Shown in pieces: positions 35,315 through 45,116 of a DNA stretch of 64,000 bases; positions within the stretch are counted from its first letter, which is position 1, and every line of letters begins with the position of its first letter. Both the position numbers and the translations under genes were made by a program. The notes beneath the pieces were generated by a model. The model had not been told where the DNA came from, made no database searches, and saw nothing but the letters and a program-made list of their open reading frames with translations. Source of the stretch: Lunatimonas lonarensis (GTDB lineage Bacteria > Bacteroidota > Bacteroidia > Cytophagales > Cyclobacteriaceae); NCBI RefSeq assembly GCF_000390185.1, contig NZ_AQHR01000022.1, positions 124,001-188,000 on the forward strand, read 5' to 3'.

Positions 35315-36730
35315 CTACTCCCAACCGCCACCTAATGCCCTATACAGGTCCACCACGGTAAAAAACATCTGCCTTCTCGTATTGGTCATGCCAAGCTCGG
35401 CTTCCAATACCCTAGACTGGGCAGTAATAACCTCGAGGTAGGATGCATACCCTCCCCTATATAGCTCGTTGGAGGTGGAGACAGCGTTGAGGAGTACGGC
35501 TGTTTCCTCATCCCGAAGGCTGTATACACTACGCAGGTTTTCGATTCGCTGCAGCTTATTCATTACTTCCCTATAACCATTTATGATGGCCTCTTGGTAG
35601 GCAAATAGGGCAATTCTACTGCTGGCACTCGCCTCTTGGTATCCTGCCCGAATGCGGTTTTGGGCAAACAAAGGCTGGGTAATCCCACCCAACAACCCGA
35701 CAGAGATCGCTCCCGGGAATTGAAAGGCGGCGGGGATGCTCCGGTCGTTTAAGCCAATATAGGGTGTAAGCGAAAACGAGGGCAGAAATTCCTTTCTAGC
35801 TGCCTCCACGTTGTATTCAGCTGCGCGCAATTCGTACTCTGCGATCTGGATATCCGGCCTGCGAAGTAGCATCTCGGAGGGTACACCCACTTCAGCGATA
35901 AAAGGCAGCTTGATCTGCATCAAGGACTCGGCACGGGGAACTCCGGTCGGAAACCTCCCCAGCAGGTAATTGAGGTGGTTTTCTGCCTCCAAAATTTCCT
36001 GCTGTTTTTCGTAAAGCAAACTTCGGGTGGAAAGCAACTGTGCCGCAAACTGTTGCACTGCCAACTCGGTAGCTCGTCCGGCGGCTTTTTGAATGCGAAT
36101 CAGCTCCAATGCCATCTCCTGAAACTCAATATTTCGGTTGATGGTAGCCAACTCGATATCCATCCCCAAAAGGTCATAATACAACGTGGCAATGTCAGCT
36201 ACGAGATTTGTTATGACCAATTGCTTGCCCCGTTCAGTTGCCAGCACCTGCTGAAAAGCCGCCTCCTTCCGATCCTTCAGCTTTCCCCATAAATCGATCT
36301 CCCAGGTACTTTGAAAACCCACGAAATTATTCTCTACCCGATTGATTACATTCCGATCACCATTTACAGTACCATTTAGCAAGTTGGGGCGAATATCTCC
36401 AGACCGGTACCGAACGATCGCATCCATTGTTGGATACCGCAATCCGTTACTTACCCGAAACCGGGCGTTGGCTATGTCGATTCGCTCCAACGCCGCCAAG
36501 AGATCCAGGTTATTTTCCAATCCAAACTCAATCAAAGCAATCAGATTGGGGTCATTGAAAAAATCCCGCCAGGATATATCCGCCAAGGAGCTGCTGTCCG
36601 ACACTTGAAGAAAGACATCCGGCACCGGATCCAAACGAGGTAATGTATGGGGCTCAATCGTTTTGCAGGCAGTACCCGCCAATAACCCGGAAAAAAGTAC
36701 AATCAGGAAGCGAAAATTTGTAGTCAACAT
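35315..36730 (-). CDS. RND efflux outer-membrane channel (TolC/OprM-like, NodT family)
   Basis: 471 aa. Cysteine near residue 22 after a hydrophobic signal (LLAGTACKT) suggests a lipoprotein. Two outer-membrane-efflux repeats (about 65-255 and 275-465) with long helical segments: LALIEFGLENNLDLLAALERIDIANARFRV-type start in the first, VPSEMLLRRPDIQIAEYELRAAEYN, the well-known RRPDI motif, opening the second. It forms the trimeric exit duct. Last gene of the operon, 30 bases after the pump gene. The drugs or metabolites exported are not predictable. Confidence 0.93.
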   Translation of the reverse strand: MLTTNFRFLIVLFSGLLAGTACKTIEPHTLPRLDPVPDVFLQVSDSSSLADISWRDFFNDPNLIALIEFGLENNLDLLAALERIDIANARFRVSNGLRYPTMDAIVRYRSGDIRPNLLNGTVNGDRNVINRVENNFVGFQSTWEIDLWGKLKDRKEAAFQQVLATERGKQLVITNLVADIATLYYDLLGMDIELATINRNIEFQEMALELIRIQKAAGRATELAVQQFAAQLLSTRSLLYEKQQEILEAENHLNYLLGRFPTGVPRAESLMQIKLPFIAEVGVPSEMLLRRPDIQIAEYELRAAEYNVEAARKEFLPSFSLTPYIGLNDRSIPAAFQFPGAISVGLLGGITQPLFAQNRIRAGYQEASASSRIALFAYQEAIINGYREVMNKLQRIENLRSVYSLRDEETAVLLNAVSTSNELYRGGYASYLEVITAQSRVLEAELGMTNTRRQMFFTVVDLYRALGGGWE

Positions 36731-36760
36731 GAAATCATTAATAGATAGTAAACTAGGTGC

Positions 36761-39700
36761 CTAGACCGTTACTTCCTCTTCCCGTGCCACAGTTTCCTTT
36801 GGTTCGGAGGACGATTTAGGGTTCACAAAGAGCTGGGCAAAGATTACGTACAACCCCGGAATGATAACCAACCCAAAGATGGTTCCGATCAGCATGCCCC
36901 CTGCTGCGGCTGTACCGATGGAACGGTTACCCAATGCGCCGGCACCAGTGGCAATAGCCAAGGGGATCAAACCAGCAATGAATGCAAAGGAAGTCATCAG
37001 AATTGGGCGAAGGCGGGTTACGGCCCCCTCAACGGCGGCGTCGACGACCGAATGTCCCGCCCCCCGTTTTTGAATCGCAAACTCCACGATCAAAATGGCA
37101 TTTTTACCGAGCAATCCAATCAGCATGATCAAGGCCACTTGAGCATAGATGTTGTTTTGGAGCCCAACCAGATATAGCATGAAAAACGCTCCAAACACCC
37201 CGGTAGGAAGGGAAAGGATTACCGGAAGGGGTAGCAGAAAGCTCTCATATTGGGCCGCCAACAACAAATAAACAAAGAGCAGACAAATGATGAAAATAAC
37301 AATAGCTTGATTGCCCGACTGCACCTCCTCTCTAGACATTCCGTACCAGTCGAAGCTGTATCCTTGAGGCAAGGCTTCCTTGGCCACACGTTCGATAGCT
37401 GCGATCGCATCCCCACTACTGTACCCCGGCGAAGGACTACCCTTAACCGTAGCAGAGTTGTACATATTGTGGCGGGTAAGTTGCTCGGGACCATAGGCCT
37501 TTTCCATGGTCAGGAAGCTTGAGATCGGAACCATTTCCCCCAGGTTATTTTTTACGTGTAGGTTCATCACATCCTCCGGCTTGGAGCGATATTCCGGAGC
37601 GGCTTGTACCATCACATCGTACATTTGCTCAAAGCGGACAAAATCAGTGACAAACATTCCGCCCAGCAAGATCTGTAGCGTACTCATGGCTTTTTGGATG
37701 GTGACTCCCTTTTTGGCTGCCATGTCCTGATCTACATGCACCATAAACTGGGGAAAATTGGGATCAAAATCCGAAAAGGCATTATTAATTTCCGGTGCTG
37801 CCTCCAATGCTGCGACCAGCTCGTTGGTCACCAAGCCTAGTCTATCCAGATTGCCTGTACCCGTTTGATCCAATACCCGCATCTGAAAACCACTGGAGTT
37901 TCCAAAACCAGAAACTGTTGGTGGCAGGAAGAAATCTATCTTGGCATCTGAAATGGTTTTAGTGCGTTCTCGCAATTCGTTCATGGTCTCCTGAATGGTC
38001 TCCGCCCGTTCGTTCCAAGACTTCAGATTGATCATGGCCATACCAAAAGAAGCACCGGACAAGCCGTTTGACAGCGAGTAGCCTGCCAGACTGGACACCG
38101 ACTGAACGGCGTCCACTTCCTCGATCATACGCTGCATTTCATCAAGCACCCGCTCTGTCCGCTCTACGGTGGCTCCCACCGGGGTAGTCACATTTACATA
38201 GATCATGCTCTGATCCTCTGTAGGAATAAATCCAGTCGGCAAAATCTTACCGATTCCGTAGGTTCCTACAAAGAAAAACAGTAGCATCAAGGTAGTGAGT
38301 CCCTTCTTGGGTGCTAGATAAGCAACATAGCTAAAGTATTTCTTCTCAAAATAACCATACACCCTGTTGAACCAATCAAAAAACCTTTGCAATGGGCCGG
38401 TAGATTTTACATGGTTTTCTCCGTAGTGGTTTTTAAGCATGATGGCACACAGGGCCGGCGTAAGTGTGACGGCATTGATCCCCGAAATCACAATCGCAAT
38501 GGCAAGGGTAATCGAAAACTGCCGATAGAAAATCCCAACGGGGCCGGACATAAAAGCTACAGGGATAAACACTGCAGACATCACCATAGTAATCGCTATG
38601 ATGGCACTGGAGATTTCCTTCATAGCCGCAAAGGTAGCAGGCATAGGTTCCAAACCCGTTTGCTGCATTTTGGCATGGACAGCCTCCACGACCACGATCG
38701 CGTTATCCACCACAATTCCAATGGCCAACACCAACGCAAAAAGGGTGAGCAAGTTGATGGAAAAGCCCATCATCTGAATAAAAAACAAGGTACCGATCAG
38801 CGCAACCGGAACTGCCAGCGTGGGAATCAATGTGGATCGAAAATCCTGCAGAAAGATGAAAACAACGATAAATACCAATATAAACGCCTCTATCAAAGTC
38901 TTAAGTACTTCCTGCATGGAAGCATCCAGAAAGCGGGAGACATCGTATGAAATTTTGTAGTCCATCCCAGTAGGGAAGGTATCGTGCTTGATTTCGGCGA
39001 TCCGTTTTTTTACATTCGCAATCACTTCAGATGCGTTGGACCCGGGACGTTGTATAATCATGATCGAAGCCGCTGGACGTCCATCGGTTTTGGAGATGCG
39101 GCCGTAGTTTAAGGAGCCGAATTCTACCTCGGCCACATCACTGAGCCTCAAAATCGATCCGTCCGGATTTGCTCTAATGACGAGATTTTCGTACTGTTTT
39201 GGCTCAAAAAACTTACCCGTATAGCGCAGCACGTATTGAAGCATCTGGGATTCTCTGCCGGAACTGATACCTATTTGGCCGGGTGCAGCTTCGATGTTTT
39301 GGGCCCTTATGGCTTCCACCACCTCGTCCGTGGCTACTCGATAGGCCGTCATTCGGTCCGGTTTCAACCAAATCCGCATGGAGTAATCCTTCGTGCTCAT
39401 GATCTCTGCCAAGCCAACTCCATCTACCCTGCGTAGCTCTTGGAGTACGTTCAAATCGGTAAAATTATATATAAACGCCTCATCAAGAGAAGTGTCTTCG
39501 CTATACACATTCAGGTACATCAGCAGTCCTTCCACCTGTTTTTCAACGGTTACACCCGCCTTAACCACCTCTTCGGGCAGCTCATTTACTACCGTGGAAA
39601 TCCGGTTTTGGATTTCCACTGCCGCCAGATCCGGATCGGTACCCGCTTCGAAATACACTTTTATGATGCTGGTGCCCCGGTTACTTGACACCGAAGTCAT

Positions 39701-39931
39701 ATAAGTCATACCCGGTACCCCGTTGATCACCTTTTCCAATGGTGTAGCGACTGTTTTGGCGCATACCTCCGCATTGGCTCCTCGATATTTGGCACGAATC
39801 GCGATAGATGGAGGGGCAATGTCAGGAAAGAGCTCAACCGGAAGACTAAAAAATGACAGCAACCCCAGTAGGACTATAAAAAGGGAGATGACTATAGAAA
39901 GTACTGGTCTTTTAATGAAAATATCAAACAT
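36761..39931 (-). CDS. RND multidrug efflux pump, AcrB/HAE1-type inner-membrane permease
   Basis: 1056 aa, 12 TM helices in two halves with large periplasmic loops. The N-terminus MFDIFIKRPVLSIVISLFIV and the GxSIxxRxxxPxxxxP pattern of this group are present. The proton-relay helix 4 reads AIGIVVDNAIVVVEAVHAKM: D409 is kept, but the second acidic residue of the AcrB pair (D408 in E. coli) is N410 here. The second half has GLLGKNAILIVEFA with the conserved lysine, and the RLRPILMTSFAFIAGL segment. It is located between the adaptor (18-base gap) and the outer-membrane channel. Driven by proton influx; sodium is possible. Confidence 0.95.
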   Translation of the reverse strand: MFDIFIKRPVLSIVISLFIVLLGLLSFFSLPVELFPDIAPPSIAIRAKYRGANAEVCAKTVATPLEKVINGVPGMTYMTSVSSNRGTSIIKVYFEAGTDPDLAAVEIQNRISTVVNELPEEVVKAGVTVEKQVEGLLMYLNVYSEDTSLDEAFIYNFTDLNVLQELRRVDGVGLAEIMSTKDYSMRIWLKPDRMTAYRVATDEVVEAIRAQNIEAAPGQIGISSGRESQMLQYVLRYTGKFFEPKQYENLVIRANPDGSILRLSDVAEVEFGSLNYGRISKTDGRPAASIMIIQRPGSNASEVIANVKKRIAEIKHDTFPTGMDYKISYDVSRFLDASMQEVLKTLIEAFILVFIVVFIFLQDFRSTLIPTLAVPVALIGTLFFIQMMGFSINLLTLFALVLAIGIVVDNAIVVVEAVHAKMQQTGLEPMPATFAAMKEISSAIIAITMVMSAVFIPVAFMSGPVGIFYRQFSITLAIAIVISGINAVTLTPALCAIMLKNHYGENHVKSTGPLQRFFDWFNRVYGYFEKKYFSYVAYLAPKKGLTTLMLLFFFVGTYGIGKILPTGFIPTEDQSMIYVNVTTPVGATVERTERVLDEMQRMIEEVDAVQSVSSLAGYSLSNGLSGASFGMAMINLKSWNERAETIQETMNELRERTKTISDAKIDFFLPPTVSGFGNSSGFQMRVLDQTGTGNLDRLGLVTNELVAALEAAPEINNAFSDFDPNFPQFMVHVDQDMAAKKGVTIQKAMSTLQILLGGMFVTDFVRFEQMYDVMVQAAPEYRSKPEDVMNLHVKNNLGEMVPISSFLTMEKAYGPEQLTRHNMYNSATVKGSPSPGYSSGDAIAAIERVAKEALPQGYSFDWYGMSREEVQSGNQAIVIFIICLLFVYLLLAAQYESFLLPLPVILSLPTGVFGAFFMLYLVGLQNNIYAQVALIMLIGLLGKNAILIVEFAIQKRGAGHSVVDAAVEGAVTRLRPILMTSFAFIAGLIPLAIATGAGALGNRSIGTAAAGGMLIGTIFGLVIIPGLYVIFAQLFVNPKSSSEPKETVAREEEVTV

Positions 39932-39949
39932 GACAATAGATTCTACTGG

Positions 39950-41122
39950 TTACGGAAAGGAGGTATTGATCAGCGACACCTCTTCTTCCGATACGGTTCC
40001 TTCGCCGTGGTCAACCGCCAATGCTTTGGGGGTTATGGACATGCCGTCTTTAAGGCTCTGTACACCTTCATAGACCAACCGCTCTCCAGGCTCCAAACCG
40101 GACTCAACAATGTAATAATGCGAAAAACGAGCCTTCGGCACAAAACTACGCATCTCCACTTGGTTGTCTTGTCTTACCACGTAAACAAAGCTACGGTCTT
40201 GGATTTCGAAAACGGCCTTCTGGGGAATGATGATTGCATTTCGGACCGAGTTGGAAAGAATTATCTTTCCGGTCGCCCGATGCTTGAGAATGTACGCTGG
40301 GTTTGGGAATTTCGCCCGGAAAGCGATGGATCCGGTATTCACATTAAACTCGCCCTCCATGGTCTCTATCAAACCTTCGTGGGGATAATGGGATCCATCG
40401 GCCAAGATCAGCCTCACCATGTTATGCTTGAGCCTTTCTTCCGCATTGGACTTGATATATTCGAGGTATTCCCGCTCGGATACGTTGAAGTACACATTAA
40501 CGGCACTGACATCGGAAACGGTGGTCAACAAAGTCCCTGGATCAATCAAACTGCCGGTCCGCTGCGGGAGTCGGTCTATAATCCCGTCAAACGGTGCACG
40601 AATTTCTGTATAGGACACCTGTACAGCGGCATTTTGCTCCGCCGACTTGGCTTCTTCAATTTTTGCAAGTATAGCTTCATACTTGGCTTTGGTCATATCC
40701 AGCTCCGACTCGGAAATTACATTTTTGTCTACCATCACCTTCAGCCGCTCAATTTCAAACTCCATCACCTTGGCTTCGGCCAGTGCACTTTGCAAGTTTG
40801 CCTTGGCCTTGGCAAGTTCCGCCATAAATTCTTGGTCATTGGTCTTAAACAGGAGCTGCCCCTTTTTCACTTCCTTGCCCTCATCCACGTAGATTTTCTC
40901 CAAAAAACCGGGCACACGGGCACGCAACTCCACGTGCTCTACCGCCATGACATCTGCCACATATTGACGGTGCAACACAGTATCTTTAGCCACTACCTCT
41001 ATTACAGGCACCTCACGGGGTGCCTGGCCCAAGCTTTGCTTTTGCTCAGACTTTACCCCACAGGCAGCACTGCCTAGCAGAAAGACCAAGAAAGAAACCC
41101 AAGGGGAGAATAGTTTATTCAT
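39950..41122 (-). CDS. RND efflux periplasmic adaptor (MFP/HlyD family)
   Basis: 390 aa. Lipoprotein signal with lipidated cysteine (FLLGSAACGVK). Domains in the usual order: lipoyl half (ELRARVPGFLEKIYVDEGKEVKKGQLLF), alpha hairpin coiled coil (about 95-165), second lipoyl half (YTEIRAPFDGIIDRLPQRTGSLIDPGT), beta-barrel (TVSDVSAVNVYFNVSE), membrane-proximal domain. ATG 41122 (MNKLFSPW) is preferred to the ATG 33 bases upstream because it gives a standard lipoprotein signal. It is the first gene of the efflux operon. Confidence 0.93.
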   Translation of the reverse strand: MNKLFSPWVSFLVFLLGSAACGVKSEQKQSLGQAPREVPVIEVVAKDTVLHRQYVADVMAVEHVELRARVPGFLEKIYVDEGKEVKKGQLLFKTNDQEFMAELAKAKANLQSALAEAKVMEFEIERLKVMVDKNVISESELDMTKAKYEAILAKIEEAKSAEQNAAVQVSYTEIRAPFDGIIDRLPQRTGSLIDPGTLLTTVSDVSAVNVYFNVSEREYLEYIKSNAEERLKHNMVRLILADGSHYPHEGLIETMEGEFNVNTGSIAFRAKFPNPAYILKHRATGKIILSNSVRNAIIIPQKAVFEIQDRSFVYVVRQDNQVEMRSFVPKARFSHYYIVESGLEPGERLVYEGVQSLKDGMSITPKALAVDHGEGTVSEEEVSLINTSFP

Positions 41123-41425
41123 CAACATACCACTTATCCATTTAACCGAAAGCAAGTAAAACTCATTGATGCTTTCTGACTGTTTTTACCTTACTTTTAC
41201 TACAAAAATCCTCTATTTTGAACTGTCTGAAAACGCTAAATCTATTCAATCCCCTGAAATGAACTGTCTGTGATTTTATAAACGGCCAAAAAAAGATATA
41301 AAGCTGTTTTCAATAGGTGCAAACAACACGCAGCCTTTCCCTGCAAAAATACCGAATAAACCCATCAATAGCCTCCTTGGAACAGCCAATTGAACCATCC
41401 AATAGACTATTAACACACCCAATTC
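41123..41425. other. Divergent regulatory region between the efflux operon and the CBM9-like gene
   Basis: 303 bases, AT-rich, no gene seen. A 10-base direct repeat GAACTGTCTG occurs at 41220-41229 and 41261-41270; their starts are 41 bases apart, close to four helical turns, so both copies face the same side. They may be binding sites of a regulator acting on one or both flanking units. No clear TAnnTTTG element was found for the efflux operon. No regulator gene is adjacent. Confidence 0.5.
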
Positions 41426-42481
41426 ATGTATGTAAAACAAACCCTCCTTTGCTTGTGTCTGGCAATTTGCATCGGTCCGATGGCATGGGGACAAACCGAA
41501 CATTCCCCACGCAGTTATGTTGCCCATCGCACACCCGAAAAACCCATCATAGATGGAAAACTGGACGATACCTATTGGCAGCTTGCTCCCTGGTCAGAGG
41601 CTTTCGTCGACATAGAGGGTGACATACGCCCGAAACCCGCCCACCTTACCCGCATGAAAATGATGTGGGACGAGGATTTTTTTTACATTGGGGTCAAACT
41701 GAACGAACCTCATATTTGGGCCACCTACACCCAACGAGAAGCGGTGATCTTTCACGAAAACGACATAGAAGTGTTCCTGGACCCAAATGGCGACACCCAT
41801 AATTACTACGAATGGGAAATCAATGCCCTGGGTACGCTATGGGACCTATTGCTTACCAAACCCTACAAAGACGGAGGCAAACCGCTCAACGGTTGGAATA
41901 TCAACGATTTTGAATATGCCGTCCATGTGGAGGGCACCCTAAACGATCCAAGCAATATCGATGACTACTGGTCTGTAGAAATGGCGATCCCATGGGCGTC
42001 CCTCTCCTATGGCGTACCAAAAGACGGACAGCAATGGCGAATCAATTTTTCGCGGGTACAATGGCAGTTGGAGGTGGCGGATAATTCATACCAAAAGGTA
42101 ATCAATCCTGAAACCGGAAAAGCTTTTCCTGAAGACAACTGGGTTTGGTCGCCGCAGGGCGTCATCAATATGCATGTGCCCGACCGATGGGGCTTCGTAC
42201 AGTTCAGTACCGAGGAGGTGGGAAAAGGAAATGTAGCCTTTGAGCTCCGCCCCGATGAACAGGTAAAAACTTGGTTGAGGGACTACTACCATGCACAGAA
42301 AGCGCACTTTAAAGAAAATGGCGCATATGCGCTGACTCCCGAGATTCTTTCGATAAAAAATCCCCACCCTCAGGCTGCTTTTGAAGTGACGGCAACCCGT
42401 TTCAAGATATCATTGCCTTCCTTGGAAGACAGCGGAAGGAGCTGGCACATCGTAGAAGATGGACGGGTTTGGAAGCAGTGA
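41426..42481 (+). CDS. Exported CBM9-like carbohydrate-binding family protein
   Basis: 351 aa. Signal peptide 1-22 (cleavage after AWG). A CBM9-like beta-sandwich (about 30-235): IDGKLDDTYWQLAPWSEAF at the start, MMWDEDFFYIGVKLNEPHIWAT, HENDIEVFLDPNGDTHNYYEWEINALG and WSVEMAIPWASL. In multi-domain enzymes CBM9 binds xylan or reducing sugar ends; standalone Bacteroidota copies are uncharacterised. The C-terminal part (about 250-351) has no known domain. Likely periplasmic or secreted. Confidence 0.85.
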   Translation: MYVKQTLLCLCLAICIGPMAWGQTEHSPRSYVAHRTPEKPIIDGKLDDTYWQLAPWSEAFVDIEGDIRPKPAHLTRMKMMWDEDFFYIGVKLNEPHIWATYTQREAVIFHENDIEVFLDPNGDTHNYYEWEINALGTLWDLLLTKPYKDGGKPLNGWNINDFEYAVHVEGTLNDPSNIDDYWSVEMAIPWASLSYGVPKDGQQWRINFSRVQWQLEVADNSYQKVINPETGKAFPEDNWVWSPQGVINMHVPDRWGFVQFSTEEVGKGNVAFELRPDEQVKTWLRDYYHAQKAHFKENGAYALTPEILSIKNPHPQAAFEVTATRFKISLPSLEDSGRSWHIVEDGRVWKQ

Positions 42482-42527
42482 CGGGAAGTATATCCCGATA
42501 GATAGGTTCCGTTTTCAACGATTCTGT

Positions 42528-42535
42528 TATTTTTG
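42528..42535 (+). promoter_or_regulatory. -7 promoter element of the DUF4382 gene
   Basis: TATTTTTG matches TAnnTTTG, 30 bases before ATG 42566. The TTG within it is an in-frame pseudo-start. Confidence 0.45.
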
Positions 42536-42565
42536 CGTTTAACCAACGACTGGTTACCCCTATAC

Positions 42566-43396
42566 ATGACACAAACGTTGCTCTCCAACCTGCGAAACAC
42601 CGCCTTATTTTTTGTGATAGCCGTAGGTATCTGCCTGCTGGTATTGGGCTGCGAAAACATCGATGGAAACGAAAAGGCCTTGATAAATGTCCTTCTTATC
42701 GATGCCCCTGGAGATTTTGACGAGGTATGGCTAGAGGTTACAGGTGTGGAAATTCTTCCGGCCGGTACCCGTGGATTGGATAATGCGGATTGGGTGTTCA
42801 TTCCTTACACCCCTTCCAATAAGATGGTCAAGGTGTCCGACCTGGTGGGGAGCCAACGCCTATTGCTAGGCAGAATGGAAATCAGGGCCGGACAGGTGAG
42901 CCAAGTTAGATTGGTACTGGGAACCAACCACTACCTTGTGCAAGGGGGACAACAATTTATGCTTCAAACCGAACCCGATATCAACGAACGGCTTCAAGTG
43001 AACCTTTCTCTCCAGGCCGGTGCCGGATTTGCTTGGGATGTCTACATCGATGTAAATTTGGCCAAATCTATACGGCGAAATCAATCGGGTGGATATCTAT
43101 TTAGACCGGAAGTCAGGGCCTTTTCCCTTGCCAACCGGGCTGAAATCAGAGGCAATGTCCAACCGCCCGCTACCAGACCACACATCTTTGCCATCAACGG
43201 TACGGACACCCTCGCCACCCTGACGACCACCAATGGTGAATTCAGGCTAAGGGGACTTCCTCCGGCTACCTACCGGATACATATACAGCCCCGGATGTCA
43301 CATTTGGACAGTGTATTTTCCCTAACAGCCGCTGCCGACTCTATTTATACGCTGGGTAATATCCCCCTTACCGCCCGACCTGCCACAGTCCCCTAA
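42566..43396 (+). CDS. DUF4382-domain lipoprotein
   Basis: 276 aa from ATG 42566 (MTQTLLSN); an in-frame TTG upstream lies in the promoter. Lipoprotein signal with the cysteine in LLVLGCEN (about residue 29). DUF4382 domain at about 37-180: INVLLIDAPGDFDEVWLEVTGVEI, then a beta-rich part ending VYIDVNLAKSI. The C-terminal 80 residues (AEIRGNVQPP...GEFRLRGLPPATYRIHIQP) look like a carboxypeptidase-regulatory/CNA-B type beta sandwich. Cell-surface or periplasmic; function not known. ribD follows after nine bases, perhaps on the same transcript. Confidence 0.85.
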   Translation: MTQTLLSNLRNTALFFVIAVGICLLVLGCENIDGNEKALINVLLIDAPGDFDEVWLEVTGVEILPAGTRGLDNADWVFIPYTPSNKMVKVSDLVGSQRLLLGRMEIRAGQVSQVRLVLGTNHYLVQGGQQFMLQTEPDINERLQVNLSLQAGAGFAWDVYIDVNLAKSIRRNQSGGYLFRPEVRAFSLANRAEIRGNVQPPATRPHIFAINGTDTLATLTTTNGEFRLRGLPPATYRIHIQPRMSHLDSVFSLTAAADSIYTLGNIPLTARPATVP

Positions 43397-43405
43397 AAAA
43401 CGCCC

Positions 43406-44449
43406 ATGGAACGACACGAAAAATTCATGAGGAGAGCCTTGGAACTTGCCGAATGGGGAGCAGGAAGGGTAAGCCCAAATCCGCTCGTCGGCTGTGTAGT
43501 CGTTGCCGATGACAAAATCATCGGCGAAGGGTTTCATAAACAGTATGGAGGCCCCCATGCCGAGCCAAACGCCCTTTCCCAAGTAGAAAATCTCGCCCTT
43601 CTGCCCAACGCCACCGTGTACGTGACGCTTGAGCCTTGTGCCCATTTTGGGAAAACCCCACCCTGTGCCGATCTCCTGGTGTCCAAAAACGTAAAAGAGG
43701 TGGTTATCGCCGCGCAGGACTCCAATCCCCTCGTGGGAGGCAAAGGAATCGAAAAACTACGATCTGCCGGAATTTCCGTCACAACCGGTGTGCTGGAGCA
43801 GGAAGCACGCTGGCAAAACAGGCGATTTTTTACGGCCATCGAAAAGAAACGGCCCTACGTGATCCTAAAGTGGGCACAAACGAGGGACGGATTTATTGCG
43901 AGAACCAACTACGACAGTAAATGGATCAGCAACCGGCTCAGCCGACAGTTGGTGCATCGATGGCGTGCTGAGGAAGATGCCATCATGGTAGGCACAAATA
44001 CCGCCCACCATGACAATCCCAGATTAAACGTACGGGATTGGATCGGAAAAAACCCCGTACGACTGTTCATCGACCAACACCTTAAATTGGACCGGACTCT
44101 CCACCTGTTTGATCAGAGCCAGCCAACGCTTTGCTATAACCTACTGCTTGCCGAAAAAATGGAAAACCTGGAGTTTGTGAAGATGGTGCCCGGCTTTTCC
44201 CTTGCGCAGCTGCTTACCGATCTCTACAATCGAAATATCCACAGCCTGATCGTGGAGGGCGGTAGCCACTTGCTCCGGCAGTTTATCTCGACCGACCTTT
44301 GGGATGAAGCCAGGGTATTTACGGGAGACGGTCGGTTTGGGCAGGGAATACCCGCACCGTTACTAGACCGTTTCCCTACGGAGACGCGCGCCATTCAAGA
44401 CGATCGGTTAGACCTTTATTGCAACGTCTGGACGAGGAAATCAGAATGA
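43406..44449 (+). CDS. ribD: Bifunctional riboflavin biosynthesis deaminase/reductase
   Basis: 347 aa with two domains. The N-terminal deaminase (1-145) converts the pyrimidine dione precursor; zinc ligands H51 in HAEPNAL (catalytic E53), C78 in PCAHFG and C87 in PPCADL. The C-terminal NADPH-dependent reductase (about 150-345) has KWAQTRDGFIA, WISNRLSRQLVHRWRAEEDAIMVG with the usual ARxxxxRxL-like pattern, and VEGGSHLLRQF. Other riboflavin genes are not nearby. Confidence 0.95.
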   Translation: MERHEKFMRRALELAEWGAGRVSPNPLVGCVVVADDKIIGEGFHKQYGGPHAEPNALSQVENLALLPNATVYVTLEPCAHFGKTPPCADLLVSKNVKEVVIAAQDSNPLVGGKGIEKLRSAGISVTTGVLEQEARWQNRRFFTAIEKKRPYVILKWAQTRDGFIARTNYDSKWISNRLSRQLVHRWRAEEDAIMVGTNTAHHDNPRLNVRDWIGKNPVRLFIDQHLKLDRTLHLFDQSQPTLCYNLLLAEKMENLEFVKMVPGFSLAQLLTDLYNRNIHSLIVEGGSHLLRQFISTDLWDEARVFTGDGRFGQGIPAPLLDRFPTETRAIQDDRLDLYCNVWTRKSE

Positions 44450-44486
44450 TTTAAACCACACCTTTATCAATTACCTAATTACTACC

Positions 44487-44975
44487 ATGGCCGAAGAACT
44501 TTTTATTCCACAGACAACCTCGAAACAGGAAATATACGATTCCCTCATGCCCCAACTTGAAGCATTGGTGAAAGCCGAGCCGGATTTAATTGCCAATTTG
44601 GCCAACATAAGTGCCGTACTGAAAACGGCATTCGGGTTTCTATGGGTGGGATTCTATTTGGTTAAAGAAAACGAACTGGTATTGGGGCCATTTCAGGGGC
44701 CGCTAGCCTGTACACGAATCGCCTTCGGAAAAGGAGTGTGCGGAACGTCTTGGAAAGAAAAACAAACCTTGATTGTTCCCGACGTGGATGCATTCCCGGG
44801 GCACATTGCCTGTAGTTCCGCCTCCCGATCTGAGATTGTGGTTCCAGTTATCCATCAGGATGTCGTCACGATGGTTTTGGATGTGGATTCCTCCGAGCTA
44901 AATGCATTTGACGAAACAGACAGGCTGTACCTGGAGAAATTGGCCGGTGAACTAATCGCAGTGCATTGCCTGTAG
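44487..44975 (+). CDS. msrC: GAF-domain free methionine-(R)-sulfoxide reductase
   Basis: 162 aa single GAF domain, fRMsr family, reducing free methionine-R-sulfoxide with thioredoxin. The three cysteines of the family are present: C75 (PLACTRI), C85 (GVCGTSW) and C109 (HIACSSASRSEIVVP); the last is expected to be catalytic with one of the others resolving. FLWVGFYLV and VLDVDSSELNAFDETD are also characteristic. Located 37 bases after ribD. Confidence 0.92.
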   Translation: MAEELFIPQTTSKQEIYDSLMPQLEALVKAEPDLIANLANISAVLKTAFGFLWVGFYLVKENELVLGPFQGPLACTRIAFGKGVCGTSWKEKQTLIVPDVDAFPGHIACSSASRSEIVVPVIHQDVVTMVLDVDSSELNAFDETDRLYLEKLAGELIAVHCL

Positions 44976-45116
44976 GTACCTAGGACTTTAAGCCTGAAAT
45001 TTCACTTTGTTTCTGCCCACCTTCCTTTTTTTTGATAATTTCGGAAATCAAATCGTGGGGGCAGCCGAACAACGACGCCAAGCCAGTAATGACCACCAAA
45101 GAATTGTTAGAAAGCT

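Noticed and set aside
40007-41077. 356-codon open frame on the plus strand
   Set aside because: It lies entirely opposite the efflux adaptor gene, which has all HlyD-family motifs; the plus-strand translation is of low complexity with many Cys, His and Leu and no domain.
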